DNA from: an uncultured Lachnospiraceae bacterium
GTDB taxonomy: Bacteria > Bacillota > Clostridia > Lachnospirales > Lachnospiraceae
Assembly (NCBI GenBank): GCA_949878435.1
Contig: CATLAK010000009.1
Coordinates: forward strand, 36,969 to 100,968
Length of the DNA stretch: 64,000 bases
Direction: 5' to 3'
The translations under genes and the position numbers were made by a program. Within the stretch, counting starts at the first letter, position 1. Each line of letters opens with the position of its first letter. Shown piece by piece: positions 51,346 to 60,619 of this stretch. A model generated the notes under the pieces. That model saw only the letters and a list, made by a program, of their open reading frames with translations, did not search any database and was not told the DNA's origin.

Positions 51346-53523
51346 ATGAATGATATGCAGGAAAAAACTGCAGAATACGGCGCATTATTTAAGCCGGAGA
51401 GAGTAGTCAAAGTGATTAAAAAGGACGGAAGCCTGGAAGCATTCAATGTCCAGAAAGTAATTGATGCTGTGGGGAAAAGTGCTTACAGGGCTTTGACGAA
51501 ATTTACCGACGAGGAAAAGAAACACATCTGCCAATATGTTGTGGATAAGGTGAATGAATTAGAGCAGGATGAGATACCCATCCCAATTATGCATAACATT
51601 GTAGAGAGCGCGCTTGAGGATGTAAAGCCCATCGTGGCAAAGAGCTACCGTGATTACCGCAATTATAAGCAGGATTTTGTCCGCATGATGGATGACGTCT
51701 ACAAAAAAAGCCAGTCTATCATGTATGTCGGCGACAAGGAAAATGCCAACACGGACAGCGCCCTTGTGTCAACGAAGAGAAGTCTGATTTTCAATCAGTT
51801 TAATAAAGAGTTATATCAAAAGTTTTTTATGACTACGGAAGAAATACAGGCGTGCAGGGACGGGTATATCTATGTGCATGATATGTCTGCAAGGCGGGAT
51901 ACCATGAACTGCTGTCTTTTTGACGTTTCCAATGTGCTTACAGGCGGTTTTGAGATGGGGAATATCTGGTATAATGAGCCTAAGACGCTGGATGTGGCTT
52001 TTGACGTAATCGGAGATATCGTCCTAAGTGCGGCAAGCCAGCAGTACGGCGGTTTCACCGTTCCGGAGGTGGACAAGATCTTAGAGCCTTATGCAGAAAA
52101 AACTTATCAGAGGAGCCTTAAGAGATATGCCAATTTAGGAATCGATGAAGAGACGGCGCAGGCAGAGGCTTATGCAGATGTAAAGCGTGAGTTTGAGCAG
52201 GGCTTCCAGGGATGGGAATACAAATTCAATACAGTTGCCTCCAGCCGCGGCGATTATCCGTTTATCACCGTGACAGCTGGCATCGGTACCGGACGTTTTG
52301 CGCAGCTTGCCACCATTTCTCTTTTGAATGTGAGAAGAAAAGGACAGGGAAAGAAGGACTGCAAGAAACCGGTGCTTTTCCCTAAGATTGTATTTTTGTA
52401 TGATGAAAATCTGCATGGTCCCGGCAAAGAACTTGAGAATGTTTTTGAAGCCGGCGTGAAGTGTTCAGCCAAGACCATGTATCCTGACTGGCTTTCCCTG
52501 ACGGGAAAAGGTTATATTGCCAGCATGTATAAGCAGTATGGCAAGGTGATTTCGCCTATGGGATGCCGTGCGTTTCTTTCCCCTTGGTATGAAAGGGGCG
52601 GCATGCATCCGGCAGATGAAAATGATAAGCCTATCTTTGTAGGACGCTTTAACATTGGCGCAGTTTCGCTTCATCTGCCTATGATTCTTGCAAAATCAAG
52701 GCAGGAAAATAAAGACTTTTTTGAAGTGCTGGATTATTATTTGAATTTGATCCGCCAGCTTCATATAAGGACTTACGCGTATCTGGGAGAAATGCGTGCC
52801 TCCACCAATCCACTTGCATATTGTGAAGGCGGATTTTTGGGCGGAAATTTAAAACTGACGGACAAGATCAAGCCGATTTTAAAATCTGCCACGGCAAGCT
52901 TCGGTATTACGGCATTCAACGAACTGCAGGAGCTTTATAACGGAAAGTCGCTGGTGGAAGATGGCGAATTTGCGCTGGAAGTGCTAGAGCACATCAACCA
53001 GAAGGTAAATGAATTTAAGGAAGCGGACGGCAACCTCTATGCCATTTACGGAACGCCTGCGGAGAGTCTCTGCGGTCTTCAGGTAAAGCAGTTCCGCGCC
53101 AAATATGGAATCGTGGAAGGGGTTTCCGACAGGGAGTACGTGTCGAATAGTTTTCACTGCCATGTTTCCGAGGAGATTACGCCTATCCAGAAACAGGACT
53201 TGGAGTATCGATTCTGGGAACTTTCAAACGGCGGAAAGATACAATATGTAAAATATCCCATTGACTATAATGTAGAGGCAATCAAGACTTTGATTCGCAG
53301 GGCGATGGATATGGGCTTTTATGAAGGCGTCAATTTATCCCTTGCGTACTGCGACGACTGCGGTCATCAGGAGCTGGAGATGGATGTCTGTCCGGTATGC
53401 GGAAGCAAGAATCTGACGAAGATAGAGCGTATGAACGGTTATCTGTCTTACTCCAGAGTACATGGAGATACCAGGCTGAACGAAGCGAAGATGGCAGAAA
53501 TTGCAGAAAGGAAGAGCATGTGA
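51346..53523 (+). CDS. nrdD: Anaerobic ribonucleoside-triphosphate reductase
   Basis: Class III ribonucleotide reductase, the oxygen-sensitive glycyl-radical enzyme that makes deoxynucleotides. The 725-residue protein has an N-terminal ATP-cone (RVVKVIKKDGSLEAFNVQKV), active-site segments around TMNCCLFDVSNVL near residue 188, the C-terminal zinc site CDDCGHQELEMDVCPVCGS near residue 668 and the glycyl-radical region RMNGYLSYSRVHGDTRLNEA with Gly698. GTGGAGG at 51332-51338 sets the start. nrdG follows directly. Confidence 0.96.
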   Translation: MNDMQEKTAEYGALFKPERVVKVIKKDGSLEAFNVQKVIDAVGKSAYRALTKFTDEEKKHICQYVVDKVNELEQDEIPIPIMHNIVESALEDVKPIVAKSYRDYRNYKQDFVRMMDDVYKKSQSIMYVGDKENANTDSALVSTKRSLIFNQFNKELYQKFFMTTEEIQACRDGYIYVHDMSARRDTMNCCLFDVSNVLTGGFEMGNIWYNEPKTLDVAFDVIGDIVLSAASQQYGGFTVPEVDKILEPYAEKTYQRSLKRYANLGIDEETAQAEAYADVKREFEQGFQGWEYKFNTVASSRGDYPFITVTAGIGTGRFAQLATISLLNVRRKGQGKKDCKKPVLFPKIVFLYDENLHGPGKELENVFEAGVKCSAKTMYPDWLSLTGKGYIASMYKQYGKVISPMGCRAFLSPWYERGGMHPADENDKPIFVGRFNIGAVSLHLPMILAKSRQENKDFFEVLDYYLNLIRQLHIRTYAYLGEMRASTNPLAYCEGGFLGGNLKLTDKIKPILKSATASFGITAFNELQELYNGKSLVEDGEFALEVLEHINQKVNEFKEADGNLYAIYGTPAESLCGLQVKQFRAKYGIVEGVSDREYVSNSFHCHVSEEITPIQKQDLEYRFWELSNGGKIQYVKYPIDYNVEAIKTLIRRAMDMGFYEGVNLSLAYCDDCGHQELEMDVCPVCGSKNLTKIERMNGYLSYSRVHGDTRLNEAKMAEIAERKSM

Positions 53524-53527
53524 GTAA

Positions 53528-54037
53528 ATGAGATATCACAATATTACAAAGGACGATATGTTAAACGGCGACGGACTGCGTGTGGTGCTATGGGTTTCGG
53601 GATGCTCTCACTGCTGTAAGGAATGCCATAATCCCATCACATGGGATCCTGCCGGCGGAATCTTGTTCGATGACAGCGCCAAACAGGAGATTTTTGAACA
53701 GCTTGATAAGCCTTATATTTCCGGCATTACGTTTTCAGGCGGCGATCCGCTCCACGCAGCCAATCGCTTAGATGTAAGGAATTTTATCACGGAGATCAAA
53801 GAAAAATACCCGGATAAGACGATATGGCTGTATACGGGGGACAGCTGGGAAAATATCATGCACTATTCCATCATGCCTTATATCGATGTGCTGGTGGATG
53901 GCGAGTTCCAGATTGACAAGAAGGACAATAAGCTCCTCTGGAAGGGAAGCAGCAACCAGAGAGTGATCGACGTCAAAAAAACGCTCAGGCAGACGGATCC
54001 TTCCGTTCCCGTTCTGCATTGTGCAGATTATGCATAG
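53528..54037 (+). CDS. nrdG: Anaerobic ribonucleotide reductase activating protein
   Basis: Radical-SAM activase that creates the glycyl radical on NrdD. The 169-residue protein has the CxxxCxxC cluster motif in SGCSHCCKECHNP near residue 25, TFSGGDPL near residue 65 (SAM binding) and DVLVDGEF near residue 117. It begins 4 bases after the nrdD stop. Confidence 0.95.
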   Translation: MRYHNITKDDMLNGDGLRVVLWVSGCSHCCKECHNPITWDPAGGILFDDSAKQEIFEQLDKPYISGITFSGGDPLHAANRLDVRNFITEIKEKYPDKTIWLYTGDSWENIMHYSIMPYIDVLVDGEFQIDKKDNKLLWKGSSNQRVIDVKKTLRQTDPSVPVLHCADYA

Positions 54038-54054
54038 AAAGGATTTTCTGAATC

Positions 54055-54489
54055 ATGGAGACGATCAGGATCAAATACTTTACAGACAAGATTGAAAAGC
54101 TTACTTACATAGACGGTAAGTCTGACTGGATCGATCTGCGCGCTGCCCAGGATATAGATTTAAAACAAGGAGATTTTGCCTTGATTCCCTTAGGCGTCGC
54201 TATGGAGCTTCCAAAAGGGTATGAGGCGCATATTGTGCCCAGAAGTTCTACTTTCAAGAATTTCGGTATCATCCAGACCAACCATCAGGGCGTTGTGGAC
54301 TGCTCCTACTGCGGGGATAACGATCAGTGGTTCATGCCGGTATATGCCATGCGGGATACGCATATTTCCTGTAATGATAGGATCTGCCAGTTTAGAATCG
54401 TCGAAAATCAGCCGAAAATCGTTTTTGAGGAAGTGAATGCCTTAGGCGCGGCAGACAGAGGCGGTTTTGGAAGTACCGGAAAGCAGTAG
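54055..54489 (+). CDS. dut: dUTP diphosphatase
   Basis: Hydrolyses dUTP to dUMP, protecting DNA from uracil and feeding dTMP synthesis. The 144-residue protein has the trimeric dUTPase motifs: [10 protein letters not shown] near residue 26, [11 protein letters not shown] near residue 63, [14 protein letters not shown] near residue 80 (catalytic Asp), [10 protein letters not shown] near residue 108 and the flexible C-terminal motif RGGFGSTG. Placement behind nrdDG links it to deoxynucleotide supply. Confidence 0.92.
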   Translation: METIRIKYFTDKIEKLTYIDGKSDWIDLRAAQDIDLKQGDFALIPLGVAMELPKGYEAHIVPRSSTFKNFGIIQTNHQGVVDCSYCGDNDQWFMPVYAMRDTHISCNDRICQFRIVENQPKIVFEEVNALGAADRGGFGSTGKQ

Positions 54490-54508
54490 CTGCGAAATAT
54501 TTTTATTC

Positions 54509-54539
54509 TGTATAAAATAACTCCTTTTGCCACATAATG
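54509..54539 (+). promoter_or_regulatory. Possible sigma-G (forespore) promoter of spoVAF
   Basis: TGTATA at 54509-54514 and CATAATG at 54533-54539 with an 18-base spacer. This matches the sigma-G pattern TGMATA / CATNMTA at 5 of 6 and 6 of 7 positions, as expected for a forespore gene. The boxes also lie well placed, 37 bases before the ATG. Confidence 0.5.
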
Positions 54540-54575
54540 CTAAGAGAATGCATAAGTGCGCGGAAGGAGTTTTTT

Positions 54576-55994
54576 ATGGATAACAGTAAAATGAGTTCTT
54601 CACTTTCTGAAAATATGAAGTATTTAAATAATTATCTTGCTGTTGATACAAATTTTGATATCGTATACCGGGTTATACGAATCGGCGGAAAAGAAGCATG
54701 CATGTATTTCATCGACGGTTTTTGCAAGGATGAGTTGATGCAGAAGATGCTTCAGTATTTTATGGATATCAAAGAGGAGGAAATGCCGGAAGATGCCCAT
54801 GGAATGTCAAAGTCCAACCTGCCATATGTGGAGGTGGACTTGAAGGATGATTGGGATCAGATTACTTATTTTATCATGTCAGGGGTGTTTGCACTTTTTA
54901 TTGACGGATATGATAAGTGCCTGCTCATTGATTCAAGGACTTATCCGGCAAGAAGTGTGGGAGAGCCGGAGAAGGACAAGGTGCTGCGCGGATCTAAAGA
55001 TGGATTTGTAGAAACCATTGTATTTAATACTGCGCTGATCCGCCGCAGGATCAGAAGTCCGCAGCTGCATATGGAGATGCTTCACGCCGGGAACAGTTCA
55101 CAGACGGATATCGTGCTTTGCTATATGGACGACAGAGTGGATCATGGTTTTTTAAGTCAGATTAAAGAACGTATCAATCATATACAGGTGGATGCGCTTA
55201 CCATGAACCAGGAGAGTCTGGCAGAGTGTCTTTACAAAAAGAAGTGGTACAATCCTTTCCCTAAATTTAAATTTACAGAAAGACCAGACACCGCCTCCGC
55301 CCAGATTCTGGAAGGGGATATCGTCATTTTGGTGGATAATTCCCCGTCTGCCATGATTACGCCCACCTCAATCTTTGACGTGGTGGAGGAGGCTGATGAC
55401 TATTATTTTCCTCCAATTACCGGAACGTATCTCAGGCTGTCCAGATTCTTGATTGCTATTTTGACGTATTTTATGACACCCACCTTCCTGCTTTTGATGC
55501 AAAGACCGGAGTGGATCCCATCTGGATTTGAGTTTATCATGGTCAAGGAGACCACTAATATTCCGCTGATCTGGCAATTTTTACTTTTGGAACTTGCCAT
55601 AGACGGGCTCCGGCTTGCGGCAGTGAATACGCCCAATATGCTGAGCACGCCGCTTAGTGTCATGGCTGCGCTGGTGCTGGGGGAATTTTCCGTGAACAGC
55701 GGATGGTTCAATTCAGAGGTCATGTTGTACATGGCGTTCGTGGCAATTGCAAATTACACTCAGGCAAGCTATGAATTAAGTTACGCAATTAAGTTCATGC
55801 GTATCATCAACTTGATTCTTACCGCGATCTTTGGCGTGTGGGGATATATTGTGGCAGTCATATTGCTTATTCTTGCAATCGGCACGAACAGGACGGTGTC
55901 AGGAAAGAGTTATGTTTACCCTTTGATTCCCTTTAATTTAAAACAACTTTCCAAGAGGCTGTTCCGATACAGGCTGCCCGGATCGCGCGAGTAG
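54576..55994 (+). CDS. spoVAF: Spore germination protein SpoVAF/GerA type
   Basis: A 472-residue membrane protein of the GerA-A family, closest to stage V sporulation protein AF. The cytoplasmic N-terminal domain contains FDIVYRVIRIGGKEACMYFI near residue 27, the strongly conserved RGSKDGFVETIVFNTALIRR near residue 147 and DIVLCYMDD; about five membrane helices fill residues 280-450. GGAAGGAG at 54562-54569 supports ATG 54576. In Bacillus it is part of the spoVA operon; here it stands alone. It probably acts in the spore inner membrane during germination. Confidence 0.88.
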   Translation: MDNSKMSSSLSENMKYLNNYLAVDTNFDIVYRVIRIGGKEACMYFIDGFCKDELMQKMLQYFMDIKEEEMPEDAHGMSKSNLPYVEVDLKDDWDQITYFIMSGVFALFIDGYDKCLLIDSRTYPARSVGEPEKDKVLRGSKDGFVETIVFNTALIRRRIRSPQLHMEMLHAGNSSQTDIVLCYMDDRVDHGFLSQIKERINHIQVDALTMNQESLAECLYKKKWYNPFPKFKFTERPDTASAQILEGDIVILVDNSPSAMITPTSIFDVVEEADDYYFPPITGTYLRLSRFLIAILTYFMTPTFLLLMQRPEWIPSGFEFIMVKETTNIPLIWQFLLLELAIDGLRLAAVNTPNMLSTPLSVMAALVLGEFSVNSGWFNSEVMLYMAFVAIANYTQASYELSYAIKFMRIINLILTAIFGVWGYIVAVILLILAIGTNRTVSGKSYVYPLIPFNLKQLSKRLFRYRLPGSRE

Positions 55995-56121
55995 GGCACG
56001 CATCTGGACAAGATTATTGCAGCAGGCGCGTAACCTACAAGCGGGAACCGGCAGGTTTCAGCCTATAGGAAGTCTGCGCGCCTGTTACGATGCCCTTACA
56101 GGATAAAGAGATTCCTGTCAC
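55994..56121. other. Structured spacer between spoVAF and the DegV gene
   Basis: A region able to form nested stems: GGGCA (55994-55998) / TGCCC (56091-56095); CAGGCGCG (56023-56030) / CGCGCCTG (56077-56084); AACCT (56032-56036) / AGGTT (56053-56057); CGG (56042-56044) / CCG (56048-56050). A separate hairpin ACAGGA / TCCTGT follows (56098-56118). There is no strong T-run. It could be a structured RNA, a 3' element of spoVAF mRNA or a dispersed palindromic repeat. No known riboswitch class is recognised. Confidence 0.45.
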
Positions 56122-56143
56122 ATTAAAATTTTGCGAATATTGT

Positions 56144-56172
56144 TTGTAAAGTTTTGGCAATAATGTTAAAAT
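56144..56172 (+). promoter_or_regulatory. Sigma-A promoter of the DegV gene
   Basis: TTGTAA at 56144-56149, 17-base spacer, TAAAAT at 56167-56172, 40 bases before the chosen start. Confidence 0.6.
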
Positions 56173-56211
56173 ACAAGCATTATGAATTATAAGCATAAGG
56201 AGCAAGAGAGG

Positions 56212-57087
56212 ATGGAAGGATTTAAGATTATTACGAATACCACAGCAGATTTGCCTATGGATTACATAAAAGAAAAGCAGCTTGGGCTGGTTTATTTCAA
56301 TTATATTATGGACGGCATTTCTTACGGGAAGGATAAGGAGCTGGACTGGAGGGAGTTTTACCGTCTGATGCGCGAGGAGGGAAAGATGCCTACCACTTCC
56401 CAGGTGAATCCTCAGCAGTACAGGGAATATTTTGAAGGGTTTCTTGAAGAGGATAAGAATCTTCTTTATCTTTCTTTTTCTTCCGGATTAAGCGGTTCCT
56501 GCGGCAATGCACTGCTTGCGGCAGAAGAATTGATGGAGGAGAGGAAGGACTGCCGGATCATCGTGGTGGATTCTAAGTGTGCTTCTATGGGGGAAGGGCT
56601 GTTTGTCCATAAGGCAGTCAGGATGAAAGAACAGGGCAAGACCATGGAGGAGACGGCAGAATATCTGAAGGAATTGGTGCCTCATCTTACACATGTTTTT
56701 ACGGTGGATGATTTGAATCATTTATACAGGGGAGGGCGTGTCAGCAAGGCGGCTGCTGTGGTTGGAACGATAGCGGGCATTAAGCCGATTCTTCATGTGG
56801 ATGATGAAGGACATCTGGTACCGATCAGCAAGGTGAGAGGGCGTAAGAAGTCCCTAAATGCATTGGTTGATTATATGGAGGAAAAGACAAAAGAAGGATA
56901 TCTGGATAAAAACGACATCGTATTCATCAGCCACGGGGATGTGATGGCGGATGCAGAGTATGTGAAAGCGGAGATTGAAAGGCGTTTTGGCATTACAGAG
57001 TTTATGATCAATCATATCGGTCCTACCATTGGTGCACATTCAGGTCCGGGGACGATTGCTCTGTTTTTTGAAGGAATGAACAGATAA
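56212..57087 (+). CDS. DegV family fatty-acid-binding protein
   Basis: A 291-residue DegV-type protein, a FakB-like carrier that presents exogenous fatty acids to the kinase FakA. Family marks: FKIITNTTADLPMDYIKEKQ at the N-terminus, TTSQVNPQQYREYF near residue 62, LYLSFSSGLSGSCGNALLA near residue 85, DSKCASMGEGL near residue 120 and LNHLYRGGRVSKAAAVVG near residue 168. AAGGAG at 56196-56201 supports ATG 56212, not ATG 56182. No FakA gene is nearby. Confidence 0.9.
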   Translation: MEGFKIITNTTADLPMDYIKEKQLGLVYFNYIMDGISYGKDKELDWREFYRLMREEGKMPTTSQVNPQQYREYFEGFLEEDKNLLYLSFSSGLSGSCGNALLAAEELMEERKDCRIIVVDSKCASMGEGLFVHKAVRMKEQGKTMEETAEYLKELVPHLTHVFTVDDLNHLYRGGRVSKAAAVVGTIAGIKPILHVDDEGHLVPISKVRGRKKSLNALVDYMEEKTKEGYLDKNDIVFISHGDVMADAEYVKAEIERRFGITEFMINHIGPTIGAHSGPGTIALFFEGMNR

Positions 57088-57090
57088 AAA

Positions 57091-57126
57091 GCAGGAGACA
57101 GGTTGGAAATCTGTCTCCTTAAATTT
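57091..57126. terminator. Bidirectional terminator
   Basis: Stem AGGAGACAG (57093-57101) / CTGTCTCCT (57111-57119), with A residues on the left and TTAAATTTT on the right. It lies between the convergent DegV and chemoreceptor genes and can end both transcripts. Confidence 0.85.
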
Positions 57127-57129
57127 TGG

Positions 57130-58500
57130 CTATTCAGTTGTTGAAAATTGAAGGATTTTTTCCAGATCTGCAATCAGTTCCCGGGAATATACTTCAGCAC
57201 TGTAATAAATCTGCTCAGCTTTTGAGTAATCGCCACTCCGAAGAGCAGAAATTACTTCTCCGCCGAACTTGTGGAAACGCTGGTGCTTGCTTCCAAGTGC
57301 CTCCCATATGGGACGGACAGCAGGAATCTGGGGCGTCATGGAATAGTAAAAATGACCGAATCCACATTTGGAGGAATCCAGCTGCAACGGGATGATATTG
57401 CGCTCTGTAACCATCTTTTCCAGATTCTTAAGCCAGGACTGGTGTGCTGTAACTGCATTGCGTACCTGCTTGGAAAACTCTGAATTTTCCAGATGGAAAA
57501 AAGCATCTTCGGTCATAGAGCCCATTTGTTTTACCGTGTCATCCAGGGTCTTTTCAATATCAACTACAGGTTCTGTCGCTTTTTTGAGTTCCTGGCTTAC
57601 AGTCATCATAAATTCGGTACTGTCACGGAGCTGATTTTCCATTTCGTTCATGGAACTGCTGAGTTCTTCGCTGACGGCAGCGATGGAACTGATGGAGTCG
57701 CTGACCATGGATACGTGGGCTTGGTTTTCACTGTTCAATTCCCAGACATTTCCAATTCGATCGGTCATGGCGCCGAGGGCATCTATGGTGCCGGCAGCAC
57801 TTTCAACACTTTGCTGGGATGCAACCTTCATTTGTTCTACAAATTCACTCATATTTCCGGTCAGCTTCTGTGTTTCTTCCGCTAATTGCCTGATTTCTGC
57901 TGCCACCACAGCAAAACCGCGTCCGGCTTCGCCGGCTCTGGCAGCTTCGATGGAAGCGTTTAACGCCAGAAGATTGGTCTGCATGGATATGGTGTCAATG
58001 CCCGAAATGACTTCATTCATGGAATTGATTACTTCTAACAGATGATCCATATCTTTCTGCATTTGATGGGAACTCTCAATCGTCTGTGCAGAGAGATCTT
58101 TGATGGAGGTAAGCTCATTCTGACATGCGTCGATTTTGCTGTAAACTTCCTCAGCTTCTGAGGCAACCTTGACGATGGTGTTGGTCAGTTCTTCATGCTG
58201 GTTGTCTGCATTGCCCGTAGTGTACGAATTTCCGGTTGAGGACCCAAAAATGGTTTCGGCTGCTTTTGCCACATTATGGGATATATCAACAATTTTCTGT
58301 GTTTCGTACTGCATCGTAAGATCAAGGGAGCTGATCTGCATCACTGCTTTGAGATTCATTTCAAAGATTTCTGCAAACTGCTTTCTTGCACGGAACAGCC
58401 GTTGGTAGATATTGCTTAGTTCGGGCTCACGGGAGTAATCCTCAGCCCTGAGTTGGGATACTGCTTTCATAAGTACTGTTGTTTTCTTATTTCCTGCCAT
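57130..58500 (-). CDS. Soluble chemoreceptor with CZB zinc-binding domain
   Basis: A 456-residue cytoplasmic methyl-accepting protein without membrane helices or HAMP. The N-terminal 90 residues are helical; the signalling hairpin tip is [20 protein letters not shown] near residue 173. The C-terminal 120 residues form a CZB (chemoreceptor zinc-binding) domain with [12 protein letters not shown] near residue 352, KCGFGHFYY near residue 377 and [11 protein letters not shown] near residue 400, giving the three-His/one-Cys set. Such receptors sense zinc or hypochlorite-type oxidants in other bacteria. It diverges from a second receptor at 58755. Confidence 0.9.
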   Translation of the reverse strand: MAGNKKTTVLMKAVSQLRAEDYSREPELSNIYQRLFRARKQFAEIFEMNLKAVMQISSLDLTMQYETQKIVDISHNVAKAAETIFGSSTGNSYTTGNADNQHEELTNTIVKVASEAEEVYSKIDACQNELTSIKDLSAQTIESSHQMQKDMDHLLEVINSMNEVISGIDTISMQTNLLALNASIEAARAGEAGRGFAVVAAEIRQLAEETQKLTGNMSEFVEQMKVASQQSVESAAGTIDALGAMTDRIGNVWELNSENQAHVSMVSDSISSIAAVSEELSSSMNEMENQLRDSTEFMMTVSQELKKATEPVVDIEKTLDDTVKQMGSMTEDAFFHLENSEFSKQVRNAVTAHQSWLKNLEKMVTERNIIPLQLDSSKCGFGHFYYSMTPQIPAVRPIWEALGSKHQRFHKFGGEVISALRSGDYSKAEQIYYSAEVYSRELIADLEKILQFSTTE

Positions 58501-58754
58501 TTAGCACCTCTTCCTTAGATATGTATATGTTTTTAATACTTTAGAACATACATTTAGTGTCATGACAAAATGACCATTTATATAAGTTTATAATAAAAAA
58601 AATTAGATATATTTGCAACCTTTTTAAGATATATTTTTTGTTTTCAAATATTTTAACAAATATTGTTGCTATTTTTGGCTTTTTTTGTAAGCTGTTAGTA
58701 GTATATTTTATTAATTTTTTATTAATTTATGTCACGCTGAAAGGAGCGGTCAAA
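58501..58754. other. AT-rich intergenic region between divergent chemoreceptors
   Basis: About 250 bases of very AT-rich DNA separating two divergent receptor genes. It must hold both promoters, but no single clear sigma-A or sigma-D promoter could be chosen. AAGGAG (58741-58746) is the ribosome site of the right-hand gene. The reverse-strand gene has AGGAAGAGGTG near its start. Confidence 0.45.
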
Positions 58755-60433
58755 ATGAAAAGGGCAATCAAGCAGTCTCTTCTTATCTTTGTGTTAAACG
58801 GAATTTCCATTATTTCACTGATATTTATGGTGGTTTCTTTATTCTCCTACAGCAGCGTAAGCAGCCAGCTGAATGAAGCCAGTGAGGAGAGGTTCTTATT
58901 GACATACAATGCAAATCGTTTTATGAATGGTTCTGCTTATCTGACAAACGAAGTGCGGGCTTTTGCTGCCACTGGAATCCAGGAACATTATGATAATTAT
59001 TGGAATGAGATCAATAACCTAAAGAACAGGGATTTAGGCGTAGCAGCCATGCAGGAAATTGGAATTACACCTAAAGAACAGGAAATGATCGACGATATGT
59101 CGGCGCTTTCAAATAAACTGGTGCCTCTTGAAGAGGAGGCGATGAAGAATGTGCAGGAGGGAAAGACAAAAGAAGCGCTTGATTATGTTTATGGAGAAGA
59201 ATACAGCACGTCCATTGCGCAGATCAATTTATTAAAAGAGCAGTTTCTGCAGGATTTGGATGCACGAACGCTGGCACAGGTAAATGAATTGGCGGCTTTG
59301 AATCCATCAAGACGTCCATGTTCTTTGCACTTGCGTTGGTTGCGGTTTTGCAGATTGTTGTTATGTTCATTACAAGGAGAAAGATCCTGCATCCTGTGAT
59401 TTTAGTCCGGGATCAGATGAAAGAAATCTCCGATGGAAATCTGTCGGCAGAATTTCCGCTTAAGCCCAATACTTCTGAAATTGGAATGCTGGTCGCATCG
59501 ATTCATGAGACGAAGCGTGAACTTAAGAAATATATTTATGATATAGATTCTAAACTTGCACAGATGGCACAGGGGAATATGGATCTTTTTATTGAGATTG
59601 ATTATCGGGGGGAATTTCTTCCTATTCATGATGCCATGTGCCAGATTCTGGATTCTTTAAATAAAGCGCTCTTCCAGATAAATCTTACGGCTGATCAGGT
59701 ATCCCTTGAGTCCAACAGAATGGCGGCTGATGCGCAGGTTCTTTCGAGCGGTGCTGTAGAGCAGGCAGCGGCAGTCCAGCAGCTCTCCTCAAGTGTTCAG
59801 GAAATATCCAATCAGGTAGATCGAACCTCGAAGGATGCAGATCATGCCAGAGACTTTTCAATCAGTGCTACGACACAGCTGGAAATCAGTACGCAGAAGA
59901 TGAAAGACCTCACGGAAGCGATTGAGAATATCTCTATAGCATCCAGGCAGATTGGCGGAATTATCAAAACCATTGAAGATATTTCATTCCAAACCAATAT
60001 TCTTGCGCTGAATGCTTCTGTTGAAGCGGCGCGTGCAGGGGAGGCTGGCAAGGGATTTGCAGTGGTGGCAGATGAAGTACAGAGTCTTGCTAATAAGAGC
60101 GCTGCGGCAGCAAAGAATATCACGGAACTGATAGAAAATTCCATAAAACTGGTAGGACAGGGAAGCGCTTTGTCAGCAGATACCACGCAGGCGCTTGCGG
60201 CGGGTGTTGCAGAATCTCATAAGGCAACTGAACTTGTGGAACGGATTGCAGAGTCTGCAGTTCAGCAGGTACAGTCGCTGAAGCAGCTGACACAGGGAAT
60301 GGAACAGATTGCAGAAGTGGTGCAGGCCAATGCCGTTACAGCAGAAAAATCAGCGGCATCAGCTGAAAAGCTGAACAGTCAGGCGGAGGAATTGAAGATT
60401 TCCGTACATAGATTCACACTTCGTAAAAAATAA
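58755..60433 (+). pseudogene. Membrane chemoreceptor interrupted by a frameshift
   Basis: A four-helix-bundle-type methyl-accepting receptor of about 559 residues once the frame is joined. The first frame (from ATG 58755, AAGGAG at 58741) gives the first membrane helix and sensor bundle to about residue 182. Near 59296-59305 the coding continues in another frame ([13 protein letters not shown], second membrane helix), followed by HAMP and the signalling domain ([20 protein letters not shown]) to the stop at 60431-60433. One base appears lost. No slippery heptamer is seen, so a mutation or a sequencing error is more likely than programmed shifting. Confidence 0.85.
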
Positions 60434-60462
60434 TTATAGGTAAAGTAAATAAGACTTGAAAG

Positions 60463-60492
60463 GCGAAAGCGGTTTGCCGCTTTCGCTCTTTC
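60463..60492 (+). terminator. Terminator after the chemoreceptor
   Basis: Ten-base GC-rich stem GCGAAAGCGG (60463-60472) / CCGCTTTCGC (60477-60486) with a TTTG loop, followed by TCTTTCTT. Confidence 0.88.
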
Positions 60493-60619
60493 TTATGCGT
60501 AAAGGTATTTCAATTTTTACATTTGTCAAATTCGGGATTGAATGCGTAGAAGTTTTTGGAATCAAGTTTATCCTGTACAATACGCAGGGCTTCGCCGAAA
60601 CGGGAGGATTGAAGTAAAT

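Noticed and set aside
55994..56121. Known riboswitch (cyclic-di-GMP, preQ1, THF)
   Set aside because: None of the conserved core bases of these classes could be found; reported as unassigned structure.
57271..58408. Several forward frames of 70-130 codons over the CZB chemoreceptor
   Set aside because: Shadows of the reverse-strand receptor gene, which has clear domain homology throughout.
58501..58754. Sigma-D (flagellar) promoters for the two divergent receptors
   Set aside because: TAAA-like boxes exist in this AT-rich DNA, but no matching CCGATA-type -10 box at 15-base spacing was found.
59290..59320. Programmed ribosomal frameshift in the chemoreceptor
   Set aside because: No slippery heptamer and no obvious downstream pseudoknot; a one-base loss is simpler.
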